DNA from: Leptobrachium leishanense
Taxonomy: Eukaryota; Chordata; Amphibia; Anura; Megophryidae
DNA: 64,000 nt
NCBI GenBank assembly: GCA_009667805.1
Contig: CM019066.1
Location: 7,130,001-7,194,000 of the forward strand
Direction of reading: 5' to 3'
Shown here: positions 11,327 to 22,429 of the stretch, in pieces
Numbering within the stretch: the first letter of the stretch is position 1
How the letters are laid out: each line of letters starts with the position of its first letter
Position numbers and translations under genes: made by a program
Notes under the pieces: generated by a model
Seen by the model: only the letters and a program-made list of their open reading frames with translations
What the model was told of the DNA's origin: nothing
Database searches by the model: none

Positions 11327-14300
11327 TTATAGGATGAGGGAGCTGGGGGAAGCTGGGGGAAGCAGTCTATTCAGGTAGGGTGGCAGCTTCCCAGAAATGC
11401 TCTTAGACACCAGGCTGGAAGGGTGAAGGGTGCGTTTAGACTCCAGCGATGGCCAGTTTAGCTCTTTTAACATGTCACAATGGTGGGTCATGTAGTTACA
11501 TTGTAATGCAAAGCGGCAGAAGGAGTTATACAATGTAGTAAGTTTCTGAAGGTGTGTTTGCGGGGCTGCTGCATACACTACATCTCCGTAATCAATAGCT
11601 GTTTTCTAGCTCAATCTGTTTTTTTACCGCGGGGCTCAGGCAGGATTTGTTTCTGTACAGGGCACCTAGTTTGGGGTAAAGTTTAGATGCGAGTTTTTCG
11701 ATGTGGTGGCCAAAGGATAGATTAGGGTCCAACCACATACCTAGATATTTGAGAGAAGTGACTGTGGTCAGCGTGCCATTTGATTTTGTCCCAACACATA
11801 GATGGGGATTTTGCAATTTGTGTAGTTTAGGTGCTGTTCCAAAGAGCATTGTAACAGTTTTGTCAGTATTTAAAAAACGTTTGTTGTGTTTGATCCACTT
11901 TTCTACCTCTGTGAATTGTTCTTGCAGCACGGCCTCCAGCTGTGGGAGATTTGGTTTGCTGGTATAGATTACAGTGTCGTCTGCGTACATATGTACAGTT
12001 GAGGCTTTGCAGACGTTGGGCAGATCATTTATGAATATTGTGAATAGCAGGGGGCCTAGTATTGAGCCTTGGGGTAGACTGCAAGTGACTGGGAGCGGGA
12101 GGGAGGAGCTGCCAAAAATTGACACATATTGTGATCGGTCGGATACATATGATTGAAACCAGGCTAGCATGCCATCACCAATGCCAGAGTTTTTAAGTTT
12201 TTCTAACAAGATGCCATGGTCTACCGTGTCAAAGGCCTTGGCAATATCAAGGAAGATGGCTCCAGTTAGGTTTCCTTGTTCCATCCCAGCTTGGATATCA
12301 TTGCAGACTTTTAAAAGGGCGGTTGTAGTTGAGTGATTTGGAAGAAAACCTGATTGATCCAATAGTTCCAATATTGATAATAATCACGTAATTGTGTGTA
12401 GACGCATTTTTCCAAGATTTTTGACACTACAGGGAACAACGATATCGGACGGTAGTTGGATACCATAGTACTGTCACCACTTTTATGGATAGGTACCACT
12501 CTCGCAGTCTTCCAGAGTTTGGGTATGTATCCAGTCGCCAGTGATTCATTTATTAGGGTTGCGACAGGATTTGCAATTGCCGGCGCACTGATTTTCAGCA
12601 GCATTGCTGGTATTTGATCAGGTCCAGACTGGTATTTCATTTTTTGCTTACGGAGAAGTTTACTAACTACACTGACAGGCACTGGTCTAAAACTGAATTC
12701 CTGTCTGATGCAGGGACTTTGCACAGTTGGAGGGGACCTGACCTGCATGAGGCCTCTCTGATTGCATGTCATTTCCTAGCTTGGCAATCAAAGTGGTGGC
12801 GCATCCAACAAAATAATCATTAACCACTTCAATGCGGAGGACGCGCTCAGCGCGTCCTCCGCATTACTGCTGCTGTGCTGAGGACGCGCTGAGCGTGTCC
12901 TCCCATTGGGGTCAGCGTTCGGCCGAGTTCCGGCCGATCGCTGGCCCCTCCGGTGCGGGCTCACATCCTCGATGTCAGCCCGGCATCCGGAACCGCAGCC
13001 GCTGGAATTAGGTGTCATCGCGGCAGCGCGATGACACCTAATTCAGGCGCCCCCCCCGCATGTGCGGAGGAGGCGCCTGAAAGGGAGGGGGCGAGGTCCT
13101 TCGGACCTCTCTCCCTCCCGATCGGCGGCATTGCGGGGGTTAACCCAGGCACCATTTGGAAGGGCACAGCCTGCCCTTCCAAATGGTGCCTGGCATTAAC
13201 CCCGGGGGAGCTGGATCGCGAATCGGCGCTGAAAAGCGCCGGTTCGCGATCCTTTCCCGGAGCTGGCCGACATCTTGGATGTCGGCCAAGCTACGCACGA
13301 TGACGCCAGTCCTGGACTTAACCCCTAACTGCCACCAACGGTGGAGATAGGGAGTTCCAATGAACTCCCTATCTCCCGATCCGTGGCAGTTAGGGGTTAA
13401 AGTTTGGTATGGTTGGATCGGCCAGAACATGGCCGTTCCAACGATACCAAACACTACTGTGAAAAATTTTGTCAAAAAAAATAAATAATTAAAAATAAAA
13501 ATTAAAAAAATTTAAAAAAAAATTATAAAAAAAAAAATTAAATTTTTTTTATTCTTTTTTTTGGTTTGTTAATGCAGCAATATTGTTCCCATTTCAATTA
13601 TAATGTGAACAATGATGCTGCACTAACGATTTTTGTATGCGGTGCGTTTGTTAAAAATCGCGTAATTTTCCCCAAAACAAAAATGTAACGAGACCCCATC
13701 TCTAATTTTTTTAACAAGCGCACCCCATACAAAATATAACCGCAATTGCTCGCATGTTAAAATGTGAAAAAAAACACTTTACACATTGTAAATTATTGAA
13801 AATACATATTTTATTGCATTTTTTGTTATAATATACAGACATGACATAACGTATACATATAATAATGACATATTATGAATCTACCGAGTCTGACGGAAAG
13901 AACGATATATAATATGTCTGGGTAATATACTAAAATAAGCCTTCAAAACACGTTTAAACATGATGAGCAAAACCGGTAAAAATGACCTCAGCACAGGGGC
14001 GGGAAAAGCCTCAGCAGCGAAAGGGTTAAAGGCATTTGCTACATCTAGGGGGTGTTGCAGGGTTTGGCTGTTTACTTTGACAGCAGCTGGCTGGGAGTGG
14101 ACTGGGGGTGCTTGTATGTTACTTATGGTTCTCCAAAAGTTTCTAGGGTTTGATATGTTATTGTTTAGATTTTCATTAAAGTAACGGGCTTTGGCCATTT
14201 TTGTTTGTTTTGTGCATTCATTCCGGCATTTTCGGTATTTGTAGAGATCGTTCATGGAACCAGTACTCTTGAAATTTGACCATAGTGAATCTCTAAGCTG

Positions 14301-14357
14301 GTACATTAGTGTAAGATCAGCTGTAACCCAGGGGAGATGGGTCCCTTTTACTCGCAC
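11327..14357 (-). pseudogene. LINE reverse transcriptase, interrupted
   Basis: Reverse transcriptase of a non-LTR element, which would copy its RNA into the genome at a nicked target. The reading frame begins within the linker (PWVTADLTLMYQLRDSLW near 14330) and breaks at the inserted MITE (12824-14025). It resumes with SGPDQIPAMLLK near 12600, then FLPNHSTTTALL (just below 12371), FLDIAKAFDTVDH, LPQGSILGPLLF and the catalytic motif YADDTVIY near 11980. A frame shift lies between 12311 and 12371. The frame stops near 11592 and C-terminal sequence (GKLPPYLNRLL) continues in another frame to about 11330. The endonuclease domain is missing. No function is expected. Confidence 0.88.
12824..14025. 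mobile_element. piggyBac-like MITE (copy 1)
   Basis: TTAA at 12820-12823 and 14026-14029 flanks termini CCACTTCAATGCGGAGG and the inverse CCCTTTCGCTGCTGAGG. A TTAA duplication with CCY-start termini is the piggyBac signature. The left 0.6 kb is a chain of hairpins, including GAGGACGCGC/GCGCGTCCTC, 17-bp perfect arms at 13006-13022 and 13027-13043, and 13145-13192. After these come A-rich DNA and an AATATTGTTCCCATTTCAAT block. It splits the LINE reverse transcriptase frame. Copies 2 and 3 are at 28108 and 40078. Confidence 0.85.
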
Positions 14358-14525
14358 TTTACGCAGCGGGGCATGGGAATTCCAGACTTACAGGAGCTCA
14401 GACTGAAAGTATTCAACTGCACAATCTAGGTCTGGGATTAGGTTTAGCCTGTACCAGGGGAGTTGTTTGAGATCACTTAGGAAGGATTCAAGAATAAGTT
14501 TCTTGAAAGACCTGGTGGTTATTAC

Positions 14526-14572
14526 CTCTCAATGTATCCTTCCTGGTAAAATACTTTATAAATAAATAAAAA
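14526..14572 (+). mobile_element. LINE 3' tail, continuation of split copy
   Basis: TCTCAATGTATCCTTCCTGG followed by TAAAATACTTTATAAATAAATAAA is the exact end of the LINE family 3' UTR. It completes the plus-strand copy that stops at 10944. Confidence 0.85.
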
Positions 14573-14641
14573 AGTGGATAAATGGTAAAAAAATATTAAT
14601 CTTTTACCAACACTTTAGCACCCGAATGTAGATCTCTTTAC

Positions 14642-15020
14642 TAGACATGTGCGATTTGGTTCTGATCAATTCAGAATTCAGCTGAATAAATGGCGATTCT
14701 GTGACTCAGATCAATCCGAATTGTCGATATCCAAATCAAATCGCTCTCTGAAAAAAACATCCTAAATTGATCTGAGCGTATCCAGTAATTCCGTTCTTGC
14801 GTCAATCTGTATATCTTTGTATTTTAATAGAGCGATATTCCAAATATGGGACACAACTGAATATATTTGGACGATTCCAACATTCCAAATCAGTCTGCTC
14901 CAAAATATCGGAAGCTTCTGATATTCTGAATTGGTTGGGTCCTAATATTTTGGAATCTGGAACTTTTGAATTCCGAACTATTCTAAACCGGTACTCATTT
15001 TTTGCCAGTGCACATGTCTA
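14642..15020. mobile_element. hAT-type MITE
   Basis: The left end TAGACATGTGCGATTTGG mirrors the right end CAGTGCACATGTCTA. The AT-rich interior has GGAATCTGGAAC words like the element at 30-935. The flanks (CTCTTTAC and GTGCTGAC) do not form a clear 8-bp duplication, so superfamily assignment rests on the terminus. Confidence 0.65.
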
Positions 15021-15629
15021 GTGCTGACTGTCTGACTGTGGGTTTCTGCTCCCTCCACTCCGACATAGGCTTCCGTGATTGTTACTGTAAGCATCTCTCT
15101 AGTTCTGCTCACATCCAGGGCCCTTCAAACACATGATTATTAAAGTGTTATATTAGCATTTTGATTAATGTTTGCCAACTCTCCATAAATGTTCTTAGGC
15201 ACCTCTCTGAGGTTTTGGTTATCACGATTGTCTCTTGCTGTGGAGGTTTTTATTGTTCTGTCTTTGGACCCTTAGTTTAATGATTTGACTCTCCATTATA
15301 TCAATGATTTTGGCTAATGGCGTGAATATGTAATCCCCATTACCTTGACCGTGACTAGTTTATTGACTTCAATAGTCTGCCTGAAGCTAATTTGATTTTC
15401 TCTCCCCTGAAGCTCCATTACGAATTGTCAACAGACCAGTGTTTCCTTCGATATTTGTGCTTCCTTCGATATTTACGTTTCCTTTGTAGTGACTTTTGAT
15501 GCTCAGACCAATTGTTCTTAAGACGGCCTGTGGGCTTATAAAGGCACAACCAATTGTTAGTTTATTCTTTTTAAGTATTTTGGTGAAATAGTGGTTGTTC
15601 ATTGCATTTACCATTATTTATAATGCACC
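15021..15629. other. No identifiable feature
   Basis: No gene or repeat family was recognised. The minus-strand open frame 15387-15614 contains a local GNVNIEGSTNIEGN duplication but no known domain. Confidence 0.4.
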
Positions 15630-16369
15630 AAAATATTCTGCAATACAATGCGGGGGATAAAACAAACATAACATTAACAAATAGGCTGGACATCGAGAAC
15701 GATGGAAAATGAAGAGCTTACAATCTAAGAGCAGTGGGGTGACACAAAGAGGTGATGGTAAATAGCGGAGTATGAGACGTAATGGGGTGCATGGGGGCTG
15801 TGTGGAAGATGGATCAGGAAAGATTCAACAAGGGGATTATGATAGGCCTCTCTAAAGTAATGTGTTTTTAGAGACCTGGAGATCTTAAAAGACTGGAGGC
15901 ATGAGGAAAGTTGAATGTTGGGAGGTAGTTCCATAGATAGGGCAGCTCCATAAAAGTCCTGAAGGTGAGAGTGAGGGGTGCGAGGAGAGGAACAGATCAT
16001 TGGCTGAGTGAATTGAGCAGGATGGTACACACCTGCTAATAAGGGAGGAGATGGTTATGGAGAGCTTTGCATATGAGAACCAATATATTGAATTGAATTC
16101 TAAAAGAATCTGGAAGCCAGTGTAGAGACTGACAAGGGGGGTGAGGTGTGAGAGGTGCCGGGTGTCAGGTGCGAGAGATACCTAGTGTAAGGTAGATGAG
16201 TCTGGCAGAGGCATTTCACAGACTGTAGAGGGATAATCGAGGATTGTTTAAGGCCAATGAGAAGAGGGTTACAGAAGTTGAGGCGGGAGATAATAAGAGC
16301 TTGGAAGGGTAGAATCCTGGCAATGTTTTTAGGCTGAAATTGACAAGATTTTCCCTGTACAAACATCAA
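15630..16369 (-). mobile_element. L2-like LINE 3' fragment
   Basis: Minus-strand translation gives ALIISRLNFCNPLLIGL near 16290 and, in a shifted frame, LHWLPDSFRIQFNI near 16110. These are the usual L2 motifs downstream of the reverse transcriptase core. The 3' UTR ends near GAGCTTACAATCTAAGAGC (15713-15731) and ATAATGCACCAAAATATTCTG. It has several frame shifts and stops and is inactive. Confidence 0.75.
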
Positions 16370-17187
16370 AGAAGAAGGGGTTCAGCTACTCTAAATAGCC
16401 TTTAAATTAGCAGAATATCTACTGGACTGCCTGAACCTTTTGTTCTTGGACGTTTGTACTCTGAGATCTTCAGCTACCTCTGGCATTCGTGAGCACCCTT
16501 GTAATACTAAAAGCTAAGTATTTACTTGATTGGAGTGACCCAGTCTTTATACAGTTATAAAAATTTTGGATAGTGACTTTGGTTTATTAATCATGTGAGT
16601 TTGGTATATATCTTCTTTTTTCATCTCACTCTCTTTCTGTACACTTTGAAACGGTTGTAAATGTCGATCATTGTCTCCAACAACTCTTCCTCTAAAGGCA
16701 TTTAAAGGGACACTACCACTTACATAAGCTGTAACTAGATTACTTGCACATTACAAATAGATACACATTATAACACACATGCTGCTGTTTTTTTTCTTCT
16801 GTGTTTGAAGTAATTGCATATAAAGAGGAAAAATATCTCCCTACCATTTTATTGATTTTACATGGGGCAACATTTACCAAAGGTTTTTCTTTTCTTTTGT
16901 GGTTTATCTAATCTGCAGTATTTAATAGTTTAATGGGGTGAAGGAGGGCTATCATTCATCAGGCTACCCGGGATAAGAGTTGGCAGCTGAATGAGAAAAA
17001 ACAGGGTACTTAAAAGACTTCTAATCTACCCCCTGGTGTTGTCTTTTGAATACATCCCACACAATACAACAAGATTTGAGACAGTAATCGATCCATACAC
17101 TCCATACTATGGCCATTGCCACAGAGTGTGGAGCAAGTGATGGAAAAGATACTTGGGGGGACAGTTAACAACACAAAAGGTCACATA
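16370..17187. other. No identifiable gene
   Basis: TTTAAAGGGACACTACCAC at 16701 resembles the start of a T2-like MITE, but no partner terminus was found. The rest is unassigned. Confidence 0.4.
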
Positions 17188-17321
17188 GGGGGTTATTCTG
17201 AGAGCACAGAAATGTTGCCAACATTTTGGTGCTCTCTCGTTCCCCGCATTTCCCTGCACTTCAGGGAATCAAAGTTCCGCACCCTGCGGTGAATGCTGAA
17301 TTCACCGCAGGGTCCCCGGAG

Positions 17322-18692
17322 CAGGGGCGTAGATAATTTTTTTCCTGGGGGGGTTCAGCTTTCTCAAATTATAAGACTTCATCTAGTAAATATACCAAGG
17401 TTTGAAAAAATATACCAGCCATATCAATCCTAAACCAATCTGTTACCTTGAGCAATACTGATTTAGTTGTTTGACACCACATGGATAAAAAGCATGTTTT
17501 AAAAAGACTCGTAATTGGTACCTACCCACTGAACAGCCACATGCCCTTCAGAATTAGTTATAGCCAGACAGGGACCCCCAGAATTAAGTATAACCAGCCA
17601 CATGCCCCCCAGAATTAATTATAGCCATCCAGGAACCCCCAGAATTAATTATAGCAAGACAGGGACCCCCAGAATTAATTATAGCCAGGCAGGGACCCCC
17701 AGAATTAATTATAGCCAGACAGGGACCCCCAGAATTAATTATAACCAGCCACATGCCCCCCAGAAGTATTTATAACCAGCCACATGACCCCCAGAATTAA
17801 TTATAGCCATCCAGAAACCCCCAGAATTAATTATAGCCAGACAGGGACCCCCAGAATTAATTATAACCAGCCACATGCCCCCCAGAATTATTTATAACCA
17901 GCTACATGCCCCCAGAATTAATTATAGCCATCCAGGAACCGCCAGAATTAATTATAGCCAGACAGGGACCCCCAGAATAAATTATAACCAGCCACATGCC
18001 CCCAGAATAAATTCTAGCCAGGCAGGGACCCCCAGAATTAAGAATAACCAGCCACACGCCCCCAGAATAAATTATAGCTAGGCAGGGACCCCCAGAATTA
18101 AGTATAAACAGCCACATGTCCCCAGAATAAATTATAGCTAGACAGGGACCCCCAGAATAAATTATAACCAGCCACATGCCCCCAGAATAAATTATAGCCA
18201 GGCAGGGACCCCCAGAATTAAGTATAACCAGCGATATGCCCCCAGAATAAATTATAGCCAGACAGGGACCCCCAGAATTAATTATAACCAGCCACATGGC
18301 CCCCAAAATTAATTATAGCCAGTCAGGAACCCCCAGAATTATACTTACCCAGCCTGCAGACCTCAAGACTGCCGTGTTCCTTGTAGCAGCTCAGACATGC
18401 TCCTGCACGCGGCCGCCTCCTTAGCCCTATGAAGGCTGTGACGCGCTCACACGAGATCTCACGAGATCTCAGCTGCAGGCCTTCAGACTGGACTGAGGAG
18501 GCGGCGGCCGCGCAAGGAGGCACACGCAGCACTCGGGGGAACGTGGACAGTCGAGCGGCTGCTAGTGGAATGCATTCCGCTAGCAGCCCCGGCTGCCCAC
18601 AGTGGGAACCTGCATTCCCGCAACGTTCCCGCTGCCCTGCGGACGCTCTTGGGGGCTTTGATCCCCCTATCCCCCCCTTATCTACACCCCTG
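17322..18692. mobile_element. Non-autonomous hAT element with minisatellite
   Basis: The termini CAGGGGCGTAGATAA and TTATCTACACCCCTG are perfect inverted repeats of 15 bp. They are flanked by CCCCGGAG (17314-17321) and CCCTGGAG (18693-18700), an 8-bp duplication with one mismatch. CAGGGGCGTA with 8-bp duplications is typical of hAT elements. The element carries a 30-bp tandem array and a GC-rich right part that contains short inverted repeats (GGAATGCATTCC near 18567). There is no transposase. Confidence 0.9.
17529..18345 (+). repeat. 30-bp minisatellite with two alternating unit types
   Basis: About 27 units of 30 bp. One type reads ACAGGGACCCCCAGAATTAA and the other CCACATGCCCCCAGAATAAA, each followed by a TTATA-RCCAG end. 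From about 17950 onward the two types mostly alternate, giving a 60-bp higher-order period. The open minus-strand frame of 134 codons (17902-18306) is a by-product of units divisible by three. Confidence 0.92.
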
Positions 18693-19454
18693 CCCTGGAG
18701 TGCAGGGAAAACCCATTGCAAACCCAGCGCAATACCGCCGAACACACGCCGAAAACCCACCGAAAACACACCGGAACTGCCACAGAAACATGCTGGAAAA
18801 AGCGTCGGAGCTGCCGATTACAACGTAGACCAGCCATCAAAAAAATCTGACAAGCGAACTGGGTAAAAAAAACTAAGAAATAACAATACGCTTGAAAGTG
18901 TCAAAATTTAGACTCTGTTTGCAAAAACACTACTGAACGAAAGTGTCTGGAATTCACATATAAGATCCTATGAATGATAATAAAAAGGTCTGTTACAGAA
19001 AAAAGAAAAAAACGCTTTAACAATAAATAAATAAATTGCCGACAAAAATTCCAAGAAATGCCTAAGAGATCCTAAAAAATCAATAAATAAAGAGACTTTT
19101 TACTGCAGATTAAAATAATAAACGGTTTATTAGATATTGGATTAAACCGGGAATATTTTTAACATTGAAGCGTATGGGATTCGCCTGAATAAACCTGACG
19201 GATTAAAACACCGAACAGCAGGGAACTTCGGCAATTTTTCACTGCTGCTCTGAATAGATTAACCATTGCTTTTCTATGTGGGATTTCACTGCCATCGAAC
19301 AGACACCGTACTTACTGTTTACTAAATTTGGCGAACTGCCTGCTCTCTGACTAGCCGAATGGCCCTGAAATGTCGCCATACGGGGAAATTCCCTGTTCGG
19401 TTCCATTTCAGGGCCAGATCGGCTCTCTTTGAATAACCCCTACAATAGATACGC

Positions 19455-20500
19455 ACAGTGACACATAGAAACATAGAAAAATGGCGGCAGATAAGAACCT
19501 TTCGGCCCATCTAGTCTGCCCAATTACATGGATACTTAACCTGGATTTATCTTTTGTTTAGGATAGCCTTATGCCTATCCCATGCTTGCTTAAATTCAAT
19601 TACTGTTTTGGCCTCTACCACTTCTACTGGAAGACTGTTCCATGTATCCACCACCCGCTCAGTAAAATAATGCTTCCTGATGTTACTTTTAAACCTTTGC
19701 CCCTCTAATCTAAGACTATGTCCTCTTGTTTTGCTACTTTGTTTCCTTTTAAATATACTCCCTTCCTCTACCTTGTGGATTCCCTTTACGTATTTAAATG
19801 TTTCTATCATATCTCCTCTGTCTCGTCTTTTTTCCAAGCTGTACATGTTAAGATCATTTAGCCTTTCCTGGTAACTTTTCTCCTTCAAGCCGTACACCAT
19901 TTTAGTAGCCCTTCTCTGAACTCTCTCTAAGATGTCTATATCCTTCTGGAGATACGGTCTCCAGTACTGCACACAGTACTCCAAGTGAGGTCTCACCAGT
20001 GCTCTGTACAGTGGCATGAGCACTTCCCTTTTCCTACTGCTAATACCTCTCCCTACACAACCAAGCATTCTGCCAGCATTTCCTGCTGCTCTATTACATT
20101 GACTACTTACCCTTAGATCCTCTGAAATAATAACCCCTAAATCCCAACCCTCAGATGTTGAGGTTAGGACTGTATCAAATATTCTATATTCAGCCCTTGG
20201 GTTTTTACGTCCCAGGTGCATTATCTTGCACTTATCCACATTAAAACTCAATTGCCACAACGCCGACCATTTTTTTTAGTTTACCTAAATCATTTGTCAT
20301 TTGGCTGATCCCTCCAGGAACGTCAACCCTGTTGCAAATTTTTGTGTCATCAGCAAAAAGACATACTTTTCCATTAATACCTTCTGCAATATCACTAATA
20401 AAAATATTAAAGAGAATGGGTCCAAGTACTGACCCCTGAGGTACCCCACTGGTAACAAGACCTTGCGCCGAATAAACTCCATTTACCACAAACTCCATTT
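19455..20500 (-). mobile_element. CR1 LINE, 5'-truncated copy
   Basis: The minus-strand copy covers the end of the reverse transcriptase, the C-terminal region and a short 3' UTR ending CTGCCGCCATTTTTCTATG, followed by TTTCTATGTG. The 5' end at 20500 is an abrupt truncation, normal for LINEs. A 10-bp ACTCCATTTA duplication sits at the junction (20477-20502). Confidence 0.88.
19547..20498 (-). pseudogene. CR1 reverse transcriptase C-terminal part
   Basis: The frame from 20498 gives GVPQGSVLGPILFNIFIS and the catalytic motif FADDTK, then breaks near 20266 within a T-run. A second frame (20260-19547) carries VRPHLEYCVQYWRPYLQKD, LERVQRRATKMVYGLKE, YSLEKRRDRGDMIETFKY and the conserved end RVVDTWNSLPVEVVEA. 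These are classic CR1 C-terminal motifs. The N-terminal half of the polymerase and the endonuclease are absent. It is not functional. Confidence 0.88.
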
Positions 20501-21127
20501 ACACATATAGAGTAAAATATTTTCTTAACTAAACAAACAAGTGAAAAACAAAGCACATGTAAGATATCAGCAACATAAAGTAAACACAATAAGGACATTT
20601 CATTTTTTGGTGGTAGTGGTCCTTTAATGAACACATCAAGTCTTCCTTGATATATGTCTTGATCTCTTGTGAAGTGCAGTGCAGGTGCTTTACAGTCAAT
20701 AGGAGAACACCGCGGAGATGTTTAATTGCTGTGTGATCTGACCAGGAATCATTTCTGAAATGTCTTTCCTTCTCATAGATATATGGACCAATCCATCTGC
20801 TTGCATTCCAAACACTCTTTAGGGTCATTTATTAATGCCTTCTGCTGTGCAAAATTAATTGTATTTAACAGAATATTGATTCACCTCCATGTACCCTCAT
20901 CTATTTAAAAGGGACGTGCATGCTCCAAGGGAATCCAAGAGCTGAGAATAACTAGTCTAACCCATGAATCGCTTAGAGATTTATTAGTAAAGTAGCCGAA
21001 CATCATTTTCAACACCAACTGTTACTTATTGAATAAGTCCATGTCATACATTTATAGTTTCGAGGACGGTGAAAATATATAAAATAAAGTTTCTGCACTA
21101 ATACACCCTCATCAACATTTGCATTAT
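20501..21127. other. No identifiable feature
   Basis: AT-rich sequence without recognised family or coding potential. Confidence 0.4.
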
Positions 21128-22000
21128 TAACCCCATCACCACCAAGTGATTTTCAATTAAAAAACATTCTCAGGAACCAGTGTGTTTGAAACAAAAGAAC
21201 ATAGTTTTTAGTTTACTTGAATGGCCATTCAAGTGTTAAGCCCACCTGCCACATCACGGCAACCTCTTTCAAGGTGGGTCCACTCCTGACCTAATGAAAC
21301 CAAACGTTGTATACAAGCAACCACATATCCTCCTGCTGATTCTCAAAATAGTGGGTTTATATTTATACTATCACCAAAAACATTTCTATTTTGGGATTGA
21401 AAAAAAAACATGGAAAGGAACAGCAGCAAAAAATGGCTTGGAATACATCAAAATAGCCATCAAGTGAATTAAAACCTCTGTTTGTTTTGTTTTACATTGA
21501 GCCACAGGAATAAGCGCAAATTACAACCTTTTTTCTTGTTATGTTTTATACATTGAAGTGGGCTGGATACTTCTGGTTTATGCAGCCACCCAAGTAGGGA
21601 ATAGTGAGCGAAACTGCCTTTTGTGTATATTTGTATATTTTGTTGTAACTCCAGCCAGGTCATTTTTTGCTGCTGTCCCTTTCCGTATTTTCTTTTTCAA
21701 TCCCAAAGTGGGAATGTTTTGGTGAGGGTGTAAATATAAACCCACCATTTTGACTCTTAGCTGAGAAGCAGCAGGAGGACATAAGGTTGCTTGTAGGCAA
21801 CTTTTGGTTTCATCAGGTTAGGACACACCTTGAAAGAGGTTGTCATGATGTGGCGGGTGGGCTTAACACTTTAATGGCCATTTAAGTAAACTAAAACCTC
21901 TGAGTTGTTTTGTTTTGCATGGAGCCACAGGAATAAGCACAAATGGGAATGTTTGTTCTTGTTTTATTCTATACATGAAGTGGCTGGACACTTATTAGAT
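21128..22000. repeat. Large fold-back repeat, about 250-bp arms
   Basis: The left arm, about 21185-21440 (GTTTACTTGAATGGCCATTC, CATATCCTCCTGCTG, AACAGCAGCAAAAAATGG), pairs with the right arm, about 21655-21905 (CATTTTTTGCTGCTGT, AGCAGCAGGAGGACATAAGG, TTAATGGCCATTTAAGTAAAC). A second relation is direct: 21470-21570 and 21890-21990 both carry CACAGGAATAAGC-CAAAT and TGAAGTGG-CTGGA. The left edge TTAACCCCATCACCACCAAG resembles the terminus of the piggyBac-like element at 26894. Confidence 0.75.
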
Positions 22001-22339
22001 TTAGATTTAAGAAACTGAAATCATCAGAAAACATATTGGTATTTTTTGTATTGTCAAAATTTAATAGATGAACATTTTTGCAATCTGTTTATTGTTGCAT
22101 ATCTTTTGCATGTTTTAAACCAAGCCATTTTCCCTGGGCTATTATGATTTGGTTACTTGGAAAGTGAGTGGAATGCTTCTAAAAGTATAAATAAAATCTT
22201 CTGTCTGGGATCCAAATAAAATGAATTAATATCAAAATTCCATTTTAGATTTTGGAAAGGATGAGAAATTGGCTACAATGGACTGCATTCCTATTATGAC
22301 CCTAAAAAGCTTTAAACGGGGGCTTCATGGTGGGTTTTA
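22001..22339. other. No identifiable feature
   Basis: AT-rich stretch with no recognised element or gene. Confidence 0.4.
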
Positions 22340-22425
22340 AAGACAGCAAAACACAATGCTGTTCGGTGGCAGTGAAATCCCCCATAGAGAAGTAATGGTT
22401 AACCTAATACCGTACATCAGTGAAA
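22340..22425. mobile_element. Fragment of CAGGGTTATTC-family MITE
   Basis: GGCAGTGAAATCCCCCATAG followed by AGAAGTAATGGTTAA matches 38824-38861 of an intact MITE, and in inverse orientation 19265-19300. It is joined directly to the broken Tc1 transposase. Confidence 0.65.
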
Positions 22426-22429
22426 TGTC

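Larger units (their letters stand above)
10945..14525 (-). mobile_element. Non-LTR retrotransposon (jockey/L2-like group), 5'-truncated
   Basis: On the minus strand the element carries the linker after the endonuclease, the reverse transcriptase, a C-terminal region and a 3' UTR. It ends in ATAAATAAATAAA next to 10945. About 1.2 kb of its length is an inserted piggyBac-like MITE (12824-14025). It lies inside the 3' tail of a plus-strand relative. The clade is inferred from motif style only and could be L2, CR1 or a neighbouring clade. Confidence 0.85.
17188..19440. mobile_element. CAGGGTTATTC-family MITE split by a hAT element
   Basis: The left end GGGGGTTATTCTGAGAGCAC and the right end CTCTCTTTGAATAACCCC match the family at 38670-39553. 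The interior includes TTCACCGCAGGGTCC (left part) and GATTTCACTGCCATCGAACA near 19290 (right part). The element was about 0.88 kb before a 1.37-kb hAT element inserted at 17322. Its own target duplication is ambiguous. Confidence 0.8.

Noticed and set aside
13006..13043. Perfect 17-bp hairpin considered as a transcription terminator or microRNA precursor
   Set aside because: It is one of several hairpins in a MITE in a eukaryotic genome. A 17-bp stem with a 4-base loop is too short for a typical microRNA precursor, and no expression data exist.
16701..16760. Start of a T2-like MITE (TTTAAAGGGACACTACC)
   Set aside because: No matching inverse terminus could be found downstream or upstream, so only the end-like motif is noted.
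17902..18306. 134-codon repeat protein with GGPCLAIIYS units
   Set aside because: 30-bp minisatellite units keep every frame long. It lies within a hAT element with no gene.
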